From Nitritalea halalkaliphila LW7 (lineage in GTDB: Bacteria > Bacteroidota > Bacteroidia > Cytophagales > Cyclobacteriaceae): a stretch of DNA of 35,302 nucleotides. Shown here one piece after another: positions 18,986-28,568 of this stretch. Location of the stretch: contig NZ_AJYA01000001.1 in the NCBI RefSeq assembly GCF_000265075.1, forward strand, positions 1 to 35,302, given 5' to 3'. The first letter of the stretch is position 1. Each line of letters begins with the position of its first letter. The notes below the pieces were generated by a model. It saw nothing but the letters and a program-made list of their open reading frames with translations. It had not been told where the DNA came from and searched no databases. The translations under genes and the position numbers were made by a program.

Positions 18986-20080
18986 CTAAGGGTTAACCTG
19001 TACAACTTCTGTTTTGTTTTTCGATGCATTACGGATGGCGATTTGACGTGCTACCGACTCTGCTAAATCACGATAGGCCCCTTCCGTGACACCTGATTTG
19101 AATACAGCTGGATAGCCAGAGTCACCACTTTCACGGATGCTCTGTACGATCGGAATACCACCTAAGAAAGGCACTTCAAATCGCTCTGCTAATTTCAATC
19201 CTCCGTCTTTCCCGAAAAGGTAATATTTATTCTCCGGTAACTCCTCGGGCGTAAAATACGCCATATTTTCGACAACGCCTAAGATCGGCACATTAATTTG
19301 TGGCTGTCGGAACATGGTAAGCCCTTTCGTGGCATCTGCTAGGGCTACTTTTTGTGGAGTCGTCACGATAACTACTCCCGTGACAGGCACAGTCTGCACC
19401 ATTGTCAAGTGAATATCCGAGGTGCCTGGAGGCAAGTCAATCAATAAATAATCTAACTCTCCCCAATCTACATCACTGATAAACTGCTTCAGAGCAGAGC
19501 TGGCCATGGGGCCTCTCCACACCACAGCAGCTTCTGCCGGAGTTAAAAAGCCGATCGACATCAGCTTCACGCCATACTGCTCCACTGGCATGATGATATT
19601 TTTACCGTCTTCCTGGCGCACACTTGGCTGCTCTGCCTCCACGTTAAACATCGTCGGGATAGATGGCCCGGAGATGTCCGCATCGATCAGTCCTACTTTC
19701 GCTCCCGAAAGCGCCAGTGCCACGGCTAGATTACTGGCGGTAGTAGATTTTCCTACTCCCCCTTTGCCGGAGGCGATCGCCACGATGTTCTTCACCTTCG
19801 GAAGCAGGGGGCCATCTGCGCGCGCGGTCGTCACATTTGCGGTCATGAGAATATTCACCTTCAGGCTGTCACCGAAATCTTCTCGCAGCGCCTCTAGGCA
19901 GTTATTTTTTATTACCTCCTTTAGGGGGCAGGCAGGGGTAGTGAGCACCACTTTAAAAGAAATCGCATCTGAGGCTACCTCCAGCCCCTGAATCATCCCT
20001 AGGGTCACCAAGTCTTTTTTTAAATCCGGGTCTTCCACTCTGGAAAGTGCCGCTAATACCTTTTCGCGCGTAACCGTCAT
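18986..20080 (-). CDS. mrp: Mrp/ApbC-type iron-sulfur cluster carrier ATPase
   Basis: A 364-residue P-loop ATPase of the Mrp/NBP35 family. Residues ~1-85 form the MIP18/DUF59 domain (VEDPDLKKDLVTLGMI, TTPACPLKE). The deviant Walker A is IASGKGGVGKSTTASNLA (residues ~103-117), followed by GLIDADISGPSIPTMF and LLIDLPPGTSDIHLTMVQ. These proteins load and deliver [4Fe-4S] clusters. The C-terminal CxxC that bridges the dimer in many members is absent: the region reads ENMAYFTPEELPENKYYLFG. I chose ATG 20080 (MTVTREKVLAALSRVEDP) over the longer frame from 20125, because the extra 15 residues have no family counterpart. Frame intact. Read divergently from dnaG with ~240 bases between. Confidence 0.92.
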   Translation of the reverse strand: MTVTREKVLAALSRVEDPDLKKDLVTLGMIQGLEVASDAISFKVVLTTPACPLKEVIKNNCLEALREDFGDSLKVNILMTANVTTARADGPLLPKVKNIVAIASGKGGVGKSTTASNLAVALALSGAKVGLIDADISGPSIPTMFNVEAEQPSVRQEDGKNIIMPVEQYGVKLMSIGFLTPAEAAVVWRGPMASSALKQFISDVDWGELDYLLIDLPPGTSDIHLTMVQTVPVTGVVIVTTPQKVALADATKGLTMFRQPQINVPILGVVENMAYFTPEELPENKYYLFGKDGGLKLAERFEVPFLGGIPIVQSIRESGDSGYPAVFKSGVTEGAYRDLAESVARQIAIRNASKNKTEVVQVNP

Positions 20081-20296
20081 GCTATAAGCTCTATTTTTAA
20101 TGCAAGTTAATAGACAGCGTTCCAAAACCGAAATTTATAAGCGATTCTTGTCGATCTGTCCCTAAAATGTAACCTGAGGCAGGAAAAAAAGGTTCTTTTG
20201 CGCCTTTAATTAAGTGCTTACTGTAAGCAGGGAGCAGATTGCTTTTTGGCCGCGGGCCAAAACCTCCTGTAGCGGCACTTTCTCTTCAAAAACCCT

Positions 20297-20304
20297 TATA
20301 TTTG
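20297..20304 (+). promoter_or_regulatory. Putative -7 promoter element of dnaG
   Basis: TATATTTG matches the Bacteroidota -7 consensus TAnnTTTG exactly and lies 15 bases before the ATG at 20320. No TTTG or TTG is found at the expected -33 distance, so the promoter is only half supported. It also argues for 20320 as the dnaG start, because an upstream in-frame ATG at 20239 would put this element inside the coding region. Confidence 0.45.
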
Positions 20305-20319
20305 TGTTCAATTTTACCT

Positions 20320-22309
20320 ATGCTAAGCCCCCAGACGACCGATCGTGTACGAGAAGTAGCGGATATCGAGGATATCGTAAATGAGTATGTGCCCCTAAAA
20401 AAGAAGGGCCAAAACCTGTGGGCTTGCTGTCCTTTCCATAACGAAAAGTCTCCGTCGTTTTCTGTTTCGCCCGCTAAACAGATCTACAAGTGTTTTGGCT
20501 GCGGGAAAGCAGGCGATCCGATCCAGTTCATCATGGATATCGAAGGCATGTCCTTTACAGAAGCCGTGCGCCATCTGGCTCAGCGCTATGGGATCGAGAT
20601 CGAGGAGGAAAGGGAGCGGACGCCTGAGCAGCGGCGAGCCCTAAGTGAGCGAGAAGCCCTCTTTATGGCGCTAAATTATGCGAAGGATTTTTTTATCGAC
20701 CAACTTAAGACGCCGGAGGGACGCGCGATCGGGCTCAGCTACTTTAAAGAAAGGGGCTTCACACCGGAGATTCTAGAGGCTTTCGACCTGGGATATGCGC
20801 CGGACAGCTGGGACGCGCTGCTTACTGCGGCGGAAAAGGCGGGCCTACAGCGGGATGTTCTTCTAAAGGCAGGCCTGGTGCTCCAGAAGGAGGGGGATGC
20901 AGAGCGCGTATATGATCGCTTCCGTAATCGTGTGACCTTTACCATTCATAATGTGTCGGGTAAGCCGATCGCCTTCGGGGCGCGGATCCTTACGCAGGAC
21001 AAGAAGCAGCCGAAGTACATTAATTCCCCAGAGACCGAGATTTACCACAAGTCAGACGTGCTTTATGGTATTTTTCAGGCGAAGAAATCCATCAAGGCAC
21101 AGAATAACTGCTATCTGGTGGAGGGGTATACCGATGTGATCAGCATGCACTTGGCGGGGGTGGAAAACGTGGTGGCCTCTTCTGGGACTTCGCTGACCGA
21201 AAATCAGATCAAGCTCATCAAGCGCTTTTCGAATCAGGTGACGGTGCTCTTTGATGGGGATGCAGCGGGGATAAAGGCATCGCTGCGTGGGATCGATTTG
21301 ATCTTAGAGGGCGGGCTACATGTGAAGGCGATCACCTTCCCGGATGGGGATGATCCGGATAGCTATGCCCGTAAGGTAGGTCCGGCGGCGTTTCGGGAGT
21401 ATTTGGCGCAGGCGCCAAAGGATTTTGTGCGCTTCCAAATCGACCTATTTCAGGAAGAAGCGGCTAAGGATCCTCAGGCGCGGGTAGCATTGATACAGAC
21501 ACTACTGACGAGCATTTCGAAGATAGGGGATGGCTGACTCGCGCACTTTATGTGAAGGAGGCTGCGAAATTATTAGCGTTAGAAGAGGATCTGCTGCACG
21601 CAGAACTCAATAAACGTTTTTTACAGGCAGAACGTGAGGAGCGGCTGCGGCAGGAACGGGAGCAGCGGCAGGCTGGTGGTGCTCCAAGTGCGGCACCGCT
21701 GCGGGAGTTGCGCAGTGACACGGAGGCGGCGGCCTTTGAGACCTTTTTACCAGTAGCCCCAGAGCAGATAAGCCCGGCCCGAGTGCTGGAAGTGCAGGAG
21801 CAGGAGATGCTGCGCTTATTGGTAAACTATGGTTTCGAGGCAGTTTCGGAGGATTTAAATGTCTGTGACTACCTGCTTCGGGAGGTGGCGGATGTGCAGT
21901 TTAAGGTGCCCTTACATCAGCGGGTTTTAGAAGCATATACAGGTGCTTTAGCGCAGGGGGTGCTGCCGCAGTTGAGTTACTTTATTGCATCCCCTGATGT
22001 GGAGGTACGGGATTTGGTGATCAGTTTGGTGTCTGAAAAGCATAACTTGTCGGAACTTTGGCGCAGCCGGCATCAGATATTTACCAAGCATGAAGCAGAT
22101 GATCTGGCTAAGACGGTGTATGAGAGTGTACTACGGCTTAAAAAGAAGGTGCTGATTCAGGTCTTGGCGGAAGCCAGAGAAAAAATTCGCGAGGCAGAAG
22201 GTCCTGGCCAGGATCCTGAAAACTAAATGAGGTCATTCAAGTTTACATGGAGTTAAAGCAGTATCAGATGGAGATAGATAAGCAGCTGGGCACCGTGATC
22301 AGTGCTTAG
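20320..22309 (+). CDS. dnaG: DNA primase (two frame breaks)
   Basis: DnaG makes RNA primers for replication and is essential. The reconstructed protein is ~663 residues, normal for the family. The N-terminal CHC2 zinc-binding domain is seen in CCPFHNEKSPSF and YKCFGCGKAGD. The RNA-polymerase core follows (YFKERGFTPEILEAFDLGYA, NRVTFTIHN, PIAFGARIL). The Toprim motifs are LVEGYTDVISMHLAG, VASSGTSLT and VLFDGDAAG. The C-terminal helicase-interaction region is helical and Glu/Arg-rich. One G is missing near 21532 (GDG/LTRALYVKEAAK). A second missing base near 22223 turns an early stop at 22226 into LNEVIQVYMELKQY, and the protein ends at TAG 22309. The start is discussed under the promoter entry. 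Confidence 0.94.
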
Positions 22310-22396
22310 CCACAAACTTTCCTTTGGTATATGCTGTTAATTTACGATAAAGAGTTTAATTTTACGAGTATATAATCTAATATTCAAAATAAGCGT

Positions 22397-23619
22397 ATGT
22401 CTGCAGCCTTTCAATTAGACAGTATAGAGTCGGCCATCGAAGCCATAAAAAATGGAGAAGTGATCATCGTCGTGGATGATGAGGATCGTGAGAATGAGGG
22501 GGACTTCGTGTGTGCTGCGGAGATGGTAACACCTGAGATCGTGAATTTTATGGCCACCCATGGCCGCGGGCTTATCTGTGCCCCTTTAATCGAGGATCGC
22601 TGTGAAAAGCTTGGCCTAGAGATGATGGTGGGTGCGAATACGGCTGCCTTCGAGACGCCCTTCACCGTGTCTGTGGATTTAGTGGGCCATGGCTGTACGA
22701 CAGGTATTTCTGCGAGTGACCGTGCGAAGACCATTAAAGCGCTTATCGATGATTCGATTCATCCAGATGAGCTGGGCAAGCCAGGGCATATCTTCCCTTT
22801 AAAAGCTCGGCGAGGTGGGGTGTTACGTCGTGCAGGTCATACGGAGGCCGCGATCGATTTAGCACGCTTAGCAGGGCTTAAGCCTGCAGGTGTTTTGGTG
22901 GAAATCATGAATGAGGACGGCACCATGGCGCGCTTCCGGATCTAGTGAAGGTGGCGGAGCGCTTCAACTTAAAGCTTGTTTCCATAAAGGATCTTATCGC
23001 GTATCGCATGAAGCATGAGAGCCTGATTAAGCGTGAGATAGGTGTAGAAATGCCAACGGAGTTCGGGGATTTCGAACTGATCGCGTTCCGTCAGGTGAAC
23101 ACAGGCGATTTACACCTTGCGCTTATTAAAGGCAAATGGGAGGAAAACGAACCTGTTATGGTGCGTGTGCATAGCAGCTGCGTGACAGGTGATATTTTCG
23201 GTTCTTGTCGCTGTGACTGCGGTCCACAGCTGCAGAAGGCGATGCAGATGGTGGAGCAAGAAGGCAAAGGGGTAGTCCTATACATGAACCAAGAGGGCCG
23301 CGGCATCGGCCTATTGAATAAATTGAAGGCTTATAAGCTCCAAGAGCAAGGCATGGATACCGTTCAGGCGAATATTGCTTTAGGTGAGCCGATGGATAAG
23401 CGGGATTATGGGGTGGGAGCGCAGATTCTCCGCGATCTCGGGATCAGTAAGCTCCGCCTTATTTCAAATAATCCCACGAAGCGCGTGGGTCTCATCGGCT
23501 ACGGCTTGGAGATCGTCGAGCAGGTGGCAATAGAAATAGACCCGAACCCACATAATGAGGGGTATTTAAAAACAAAACGAGATAAGATGGGACATACTAT
23601 CTTGAAAAATAGATTGTAA
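22397..23619 (+). CDS. ribBA: Bifunctional DHBP synthase / GTP cyclohydrolase II (frameshifted)
   Basis: RibBA catalyses both entry steps of riboflavin synthesis: ribulose 5-phosphate to dihydroxybutanone phosphate, and GTP ring opening. The reconstructed protein is ~407 residues. The N-terminal RibB half (1-~200) shows [35 protein letters not shown] and [19 protein letters not shown]. The RibA half shows the zinc ligands in [18 protein letters not shown], then [18 protein letters not shown] and [12 protein letters not shown]. One C is missing near 22936; restoring it joins MARF to [14 protein letters not shown], so the two halves are one fused gene, not two adjacent genes. No FMN riboswitch is recognisable in the 87-base leader. 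A terminator follows. Confidence 0.94.
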
Positions 23620-23634
23620 TAGCTATGTTCGCGC

Positions 23635-23687
23635 AAGAAAAGTGCTATTTTCTTCTAAGAGAGCTAGCGCTTTTCTTTATTTTTTGT
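23635..23687 (+). terminator. Rho-independent terminator after ribBA
   Basis: AAGAAAAGTGCTA (23635-23647) pairs with TAGCGCTTTTCTT (23665-23677), one G-T pair in 13, with a 17-base loop, followed by TATTTTTTG. It lies 15 bases past the ribBA stop. The rest of the 223-base gap is AT-rich; TATATTGG at 23818-23825 is a one-mismatch -7 box for the next gene. Confidence 0.75.
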
Positions 23688-23842
23688 TTGTGGAAAGGGT
23701 TATTTTCATTACAACTATCGCTTAGAAAGTCGTATGCTAACTTTCTCTAGCTGTCTTATAGGTTATTTTCAGAATTATTTTTTGGAGCATTAACCTGATT
23801 GGCTTAAATTTCGTTAGTATATTGGGTAAAGCAATCAAAGAT

Positions 23843-24483
23843 ATGAAGAAAATAACAGGACTTACTTTAATCGGGCTGATGATCAGCTTTGCGCTATTCG
23901 CGCAAGGTCAGTTTCCATCCCAGATGTGGCATAAGGGCCAGATTGTGACTGCTGACAATTCCGTATACAGAGGCTTGGTCAAATATGACTTGGATAATAA
24001 CGTCGTGCAGTTGCAGACGGATAAGGCGGTACAAACTTTTGGCTCTTCGAATGTATTTCAATTTGAAATCTTCGATGAGGTGTATGGAGGTGTACGTACC
24101 TTTTATTCCTTGCCGTTTTCCTTAAATGCAGGAGACTATGAAACGCCTGTATTTTTCGAGATTTTAACGGAGGGGGATGATATCGCGCTGCTCTGTCGTG
24201 AACATATCGTTACAGACAACCGAAATATGGGTATGGGCATGGGTCCCATGATGATGAATCCTATGTGGGGACACCGATGATGGGGGGATACCGCTTAGCT
24301 TTTAACTTCTATTTCTTTAAGGATGGCAGAATACAGCGCTATTCGCAAAAGAAGCGGGAGCTGTTCGATTTCTTTGATGACAAAGCAGACGAAGTGGATC
24401 TGTTTATGCGTAAAAACAGACTTTCTCACGATAAAAGAGGAGATCTGCTGCGTATTACCGCGTATTATAATCAATTAAAATAG
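23843..24483 (+). CDS. Secreted protein of unknown function with Met/Gly-rich loop (frameshifted)
   Basis: Not a family I can name. The reconstructed protein is ~213 residues. It has a signal peptide (MKKITGLTLIGLMISFALFA, cleaved near AQGQF), then a beta-rich domain (VYRGLVKYDLDNNVVQLQ, VFQFEIFDEVYGGVRTFY, FFEILTEGDDIALLCREH). A Met/Gly/Pro-rich segment NMGMGMGPMMMNPMWGTPMM follows, and then a helical, charged C-terminus (KKRELFDFFDDKADEVDLF). One G is missing in GGGG at 24267-24270; without it the protein stops early at GHR. ATG 23843 is preferred over the longer frame from 23822 because the signal peptide starts there. It lies 4 bases before surE, so the two may be co-transcribed. Predicted periplasmic or surface protein. 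Confidence 0.75.
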
Positions 24484-24487
24484 TCAA

Positions 24488-25273
24488 ATGACGAAAAAAC
24501 CTTTGATCCTTGTTTCAAATGACGACGGCATCACCTCGAAAGGGATCCGTGTCTTGGTACAAGTAATGAAAAAGCTGGGGGATGTCGTGGTGGTAGCACC
24601 GGACAGCCCCCAGTCTGGTATGGGACATGCCATCACTATAGGGGAAACGCTTCGCTTAGTAGAAGAGGATATTTTTGAGGGTGTGCAGGCCTATAAGTGC
24701 AGTGGAACTCCCGCTGACTGCGTGAAATTAGCCAAGCATTATGTACTAAAAGACCGCAAACCTGACCTTATCGTGAGCGGCATTAACCACGGAAGTAACA
24801 CCAGTATCTCCGTGCTCTATTCAGGAACCATGTCGGCTGCCATAGAAGGCGCCATAGAGGGCTATCCTTCCATCGGGTTTTCTTTGTGTGATTTTTCCCA
24901 TAAAGCAGATTTTTCGCATGTGGAAGAGTATGTGTATAAAATCGCAGCTCAAGTGCTGAAGAACGGAATGAGCAAGGGCACGGCCTTAAATGTTAATTTT
25001 CCCCCTAAACGAAATGAATCGATTAAGGGCATTAAGGTCTGCAGACAGGCGCATGCTAAGTGGGAAGAAGAATTCGCTGAGCGGTATGATCCGAATGGAC
25101 GTCGCTACTTCTGGATGTCAGGAAATTTCGTGAATTTCGATAAGGGAGAAGATAATGACGAATGGGCTATCGCCAATAATTATGTTTCTATCGTACCTTG
25201 CCAGTTTGACCTTACCGCGCATCATGCCATGAAACAGCTCCATGAGGACTGGGATTGGGCTGATTTAAAGTAA
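24488..25273 (+). CDS. surE: 5'/3'-nucleotidase SurE
   Basis: SurE is a metal-dependent nucleoside monophosphate phosphatase linked to stationary-phase survival. The 261-residue frame is intact. Metal and active-site motifs are visible: ILVSNDDGITSKGI (Asp12, Asp13), APDSPQSGMGHAITI (Ser43), YKCSGTPADCVKL and LIVSGINHGSNTS. The YSGTMSAAIEGAIEG helix and the TALNVNFPP strand are standard. The length is usual for the Bacteroidota form. It starts 4 bases after the Met/Gly-rich secreted protein gene and is followed by a strong bidirectional terminator. Cytoplasmic. Confidence 0.95.
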   Translation: MTKKPLILVSNDDGITSKGIRVLVQVMKKLGDVVVVAPDSPQSGMGHAITIGETLRLVEEDIFEGVQAYKCSGTPADCVKLAKHYVLKDRKPDLIVSGINHGSNTSISVLYSGTMSAAIEGAIEGYPSIGFSLCDFSHKADFSHVEEYVYKIAAQVLKNGMSKGTALNVNFPPKRNESIKGIKVCRQAHAKWEEEFAERYDPNGRRYFWMSGNFVNFDKGEDNDEWAIANNYVSIVPCQFDLTAHHAMKQLHEDWDWADLK

Positions 25274-25287
25274 GAAGACTTCATGTA

Positions 25288-25317
25288 AAAGCCAGAGCAC
25301 TCGAATGCTCTGGCTTT
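25288..25317. terminator. Bidirectional terminator between surE and the PAS sensor gene
   Basis: AAAGCCAGAGCA (25288-25299) pairs perfectly with TGCTCTGGCTTT (25306-25317) across a 6-base loop. It is flanked by A residues upstream and T-rich sequence downstream. It lies between convergent genes and overlaps the stop codon of the minus-strand PAS gene by two bases. Confidence 0.85.
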
Positions 25318-27591
25318 ACTTTTTGGAATGATTGGCCTCGCGTATTATTTTTTGGATCACCTGATCCATCTCCTCACTGGCGTGCAGTAATTCGGGTATC
25401 AGCTCTAACTCTTCTAATGTCTCGAAACCAGTATCTTTAATCAGCTGACAAATACTAAGAATTTTTGTTAAGGGCTCACGTACTAAGTGAGACTGACTCC
25501 AGGAGATGTCACGAAGTTGTCTGTTCTGCTGTTCGATGGCTTGCGTATACTGTCTTTCGCGTGTTTTATCAGAAGCAAAAAGCGCTAAACCGATTACCTC
25601 TTCTTTCATTAAGATGGGGTTGCAGTTGACTTTATACACGCGTTTTTCACCATTTGTAAAGGTGGCATTAAACTCAAAAGTGAAGCGTTCTCCCCGCAGT
25701 CCTCTTTCATAGTGGGTCGCCCAAAATAATTTTCCTGCTTCTGGCATGAGGGGTAACAGCGCCTCTCCTTCCTTGATCTCTGCACCCACGAATTTAAAAA
25801 AGTCGATTTTAAATACCTCATTCGCATAGGTGAGCTTCATATCCTTATCGATCGCCCATATGCCATCCGCAGCGCTTTCCATGATGGAGAGGAGATGTAC
25901 CCGTTTTTCTTCTAACTTTTGTTCAAAATGCTTAAGTTCTGAAATATCCGTAAACGTAGAAAACACGCGGTGCGGTGTTTCTTCCCCGCTTAAGAATTCC
26001 GGCGTGGCATCTACTAAAATCCATCGATACCGCCTTTCATCCGGGATATAGACGCCTAACACTTGTTCTTTCACCCTCTCTCCCGTTTTTAAGGCACACA
26101 TGGCGGGATGTTGCTCTCCCGGTATGGGACCCCATCCTCGGTTATAATATGCCATCGTGGATCTATCGAGCTACTATTCAGCAAGGTTTCAAGGTTTAGG
26201 CCTAAAATATCTTGCGCAGCGCTATTCGCACGAATGATAGCGCCTGTTTGATCATGGTACACGACACCCTGTCCCATATTTTCGAACAAGGCTCTAAACT
26301 CCTCTACCTTTAAGGCTAGCTCTTCTTGGCTTTTTTTGATCGCACTTATATCTTGAAATGTTCCGAAAATACGCTGGCAGATGCCATCTTCCATGACAGG
26401 AATCCCCAGCGCTCGTACCCAAATCGTTTCGTTTTTATACGTTTTTAATCGAAGTTCAACATCGTAGGGGATGCCTTCTTCTACAGCTAAGCGAAAGGAA
26501 GCATTTATCAGGCGGAAACTCTCCTCGTCCTCATACAGGCGCATGCCAACCTCTACAGTAGGTTCAGGAGCGTGAGCATCATACCCTAAAATTTCTCTTG
26601 TGACCTGTGACCAGTGATGGGTATGTTTCACACAGTCGTATTCCCATGCACCGATTTTAGCCAGCTTGCCAGCTTGTTCGAAAAGCTTACTGCTCGTAAA
26701 TAAATCTGCTTCGATTTTTTTTACTTCTGTAATGTTTCGAACGATAGCGATAAATTGGCTTTCGCCAAAAGGGGCCATGTTGGCCTCGAAATACTGCGTC
26801 TCATGGTCTTTAAGCGTGGTATACTCAAAGAGTGCGTGGGTTTCTCCAGCTTGAATAGCGCGCACGGCCTCTAAAAATTTCGTGTAAGTACCGGAGGAAA
26901 GTCCTGGGATATCTTGAATGTTTTGTCCCCGAAGAAGGGCGGCGGGCTGCACCAAATCCTCAGCATTACCTGCACGAACACTTTGTATAGTCCCCTGCTC
27001 ATCCAGAAGAAAAAGCAGGTCAGGGAATGCCGCTAAAAGAGACTCCACTTGCGCCTTCTCGCGCTGTAACTTGACCACTTCATTTTGGAGTAGGCTAACC
27101 TGTTCTTTGGTTCGTAAACTATTTTCTATGCTGCGTACTCCTTCTGCTAGTAATGCTAGATCTAGCTTTGATTTTTCTGCCTCATCGGGTACGGCGACCC
27201 AAAGAATCGTTTGTATCAGCAACGGGTTTTCGATCTGAAAAGAAACCCAACTCATGGTAGCAGGGGGAGAGCTAGCCTTTTCCATTATTACTTTCCCTTC
27301 GTCGATTTCTTCAAACAAACAGGTTACTGACTCTCCTTTTATCCATGCTCCGAGCTGCTCGAATAGGGGGAGCATCCAGGGAGTAAGCTGGCGGATTTCG
27401 ACTAGAGCGGGATTGGGATATTCAAGCAGGTAGTTGTTTTCTTTGGCCCGGAGGGCTAATCCTAACCGGGCCTCTTTACATAAGGCCTGGATTACCTGCG
27501 CTAGAAAAGAAATCTCTTCATTCGCATGAAGCAAAAATGCCCTGTGGATACGATCAAAATGGCTACTGGATGCGGATCCTTTCATAGGCAA
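25316..27591 (-). CDS. Multi-PAS sensor protein ending in a histidine-box domain, no ATPase (frameshifted)
   Basis: The reconstructed protein is ~758 residues, with no signal peptide or membrane segment. Residues 1-~155 resemble a GAF-like sensor, then a coiled coil (SLLQNEVVKLQREKAQVESL). At least four PAS domains follow: LLAAFPDLLFLLDEQGTIQS, WSQVTREILGYDAHAPEP, FENMGQGVVYHDQTGAIIRA and MESAADGIWAIDKDMKLTYA. Two carry the PAC ending FGTFQDISAIKK or STFTDISELKH. The last ~65 residues are DHp-like with an H-box, WSQSHLVREPLTKILSICQL, His near residue 702. The protein then ends, with no HATPase_c domain. One C (minus-strand G) is missing in CCCC at 26130-26133, joining ITEDGG to PIPGEQHPAMCAL. 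It lies 71 bases downstream of the binding-protein gene. Confidence 0.85.
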
Positions 27592-27662
27592 GTAGAGTTA
27601 GGGCGTAAGGGAAAGTTTGGGGTGGATGCTAATGGGCGAGGAGGAGCATGTTTTTTAAACGC

Positions 27663-28535
27663 TTATACTATGCGAACAAATTCTGGGTAAACGAAGTGTT
27701 CTACTGATTCGCTATGCGTAATGATTCCGGCCCTTAGCAGAAATTCCATCGTCGTGGTAAAACTGCTTGCACCCATGTAGGCATTTGTGGCCCAAGTAGT
27801 ATTCGATAGCCAAGACAGGGTTTCTTCGGGGTCCAGCTGATACATGGCCGCTATTTTTTTATGGAGTGCACGGTCTTGGTGCATCTCTTCTATTTCTTGC
27901 CAGAGTAGTGCCTGTAATTCTACTAAAAGTGCCCGGTGCGTATGGACCACTTCCGGTCTCGCTACACAGACGAAGCAGGGCCATGGTGTGGGGATTTCCC
28001 CTATGCGGGCGAATTTTCCCTGCTGCACGTAGGGTGAGGTGGTAAACTTTTCCCAAAGAAATAATTTGGGGGTATTACTCTTTGCGCTGCGAAGCGCTCC
28101 CTGAAGATCTCCGATCACTTCAAACTGCAGGGTAGAACTTCCGAATCCTTCTCGTTCTGCTAGTAGAAAAGCCATCAGATGTGAGCCTGATCCAAAGCGC
28201 GAAATCAAAAACTGGCTTTCTTTTAGGTCAGCGATACTTTTGGCTGCAAACTGCGGATTGGTATGCACCCCCCAGGTGAGGGGAGACTCCACATAGAAGC
28301 CAAGAGCCCGTGCAGGGTTTCCAGCTATCCTATCTGCTATAAAGCTCTCTGTCAGTACGATGGCTAGATCCGTATTCCCTTCACGAAGGGAGCGATTCAT
28401 GGCGCCAGATCCCTTCGGCTCGTCCTCCCAAATGAGCTGTACATCGTATTTTTTTAGAAAAGGCTGCTCGACGATTAGCTTTTTCCAAGGGTAATTAAAG
28501 TGTTCGGGTACTCCGGTAATTAATAACTGCTCCAT
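27663..28535 (-). CDS. Periplasmic-binding-protein-II-fold protein without signal peptide
   Basis: About 290 residues, starting at ATG 28535 (MEQLLITGVPEHFNYPWKKL); the longer frame from 28553 adds only MRYRGG. The pattern of a beta-strand start, TDLAIVLTESFIADR, LGFYVESPLTWGVHTNP and SRFGSGSHLMAFLLAE resembles the type 2 periplasmic binding fold of NMT1/THI5-like and ABC substrate-binding proteins. There is no signal peptide or lipobox, so it is predicted cytoplasmic, and no ABC permease or ATPase gene is nearby. The ligand and partner are unknown. It lies 33 bases after the sugar permease gene on the same strand and may share that operon. Frame intact. Confidence 0.72.
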   Translation of the reverse strand: MEQLLITGVPEHFNYPWKKLIVEQPFLKKYDVQLIWEDEPKGSGAMNRSLREGNTDLAIVLTESFIADRIAGNPARALGFYVESPLTWGVHTNPQFAAKSIADLKESQFLISRFGSGSHLMAFLLAEREGFGSSTLQFEVIGDLQGALRSAKSNTPKLFLWEKFTTSPYVQQGKFARIGEIPTPWPCFVCVARPEVVHTHRALLVELQALLWQEIEEMHQDRALHKKIAAMYQLDPEETLSWLSNTTWATNAYMGASSFTTTMEFLLRAGIITHSESVEHFVYPEFVRIV

Positions 28536-28568
28536 GCCTCCTCTGTAACGCAATTAGGCCCTCATGGT

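Noticed and set aside
20320..22309. Programmed ribosomal frameshifting in dnaG
   Set aside because: No slippery heptamer or stimulating structure is evident, the breaks are of the same kind as in unrelated genes nearby, and primases are not known for such control.
22310..22396. FMN riboswitch upstream of ribBA
   Set aside because: The leader is only 87 bases and lacks the conserved FMN-element helices.
22397..23619. Two adjacent genes, separate ribB and ribA
   Set aside because: The second frame has no proper start and the first ends at the point where fused RibBA proteins continue; one missing C near 22936 joins them without a gap.
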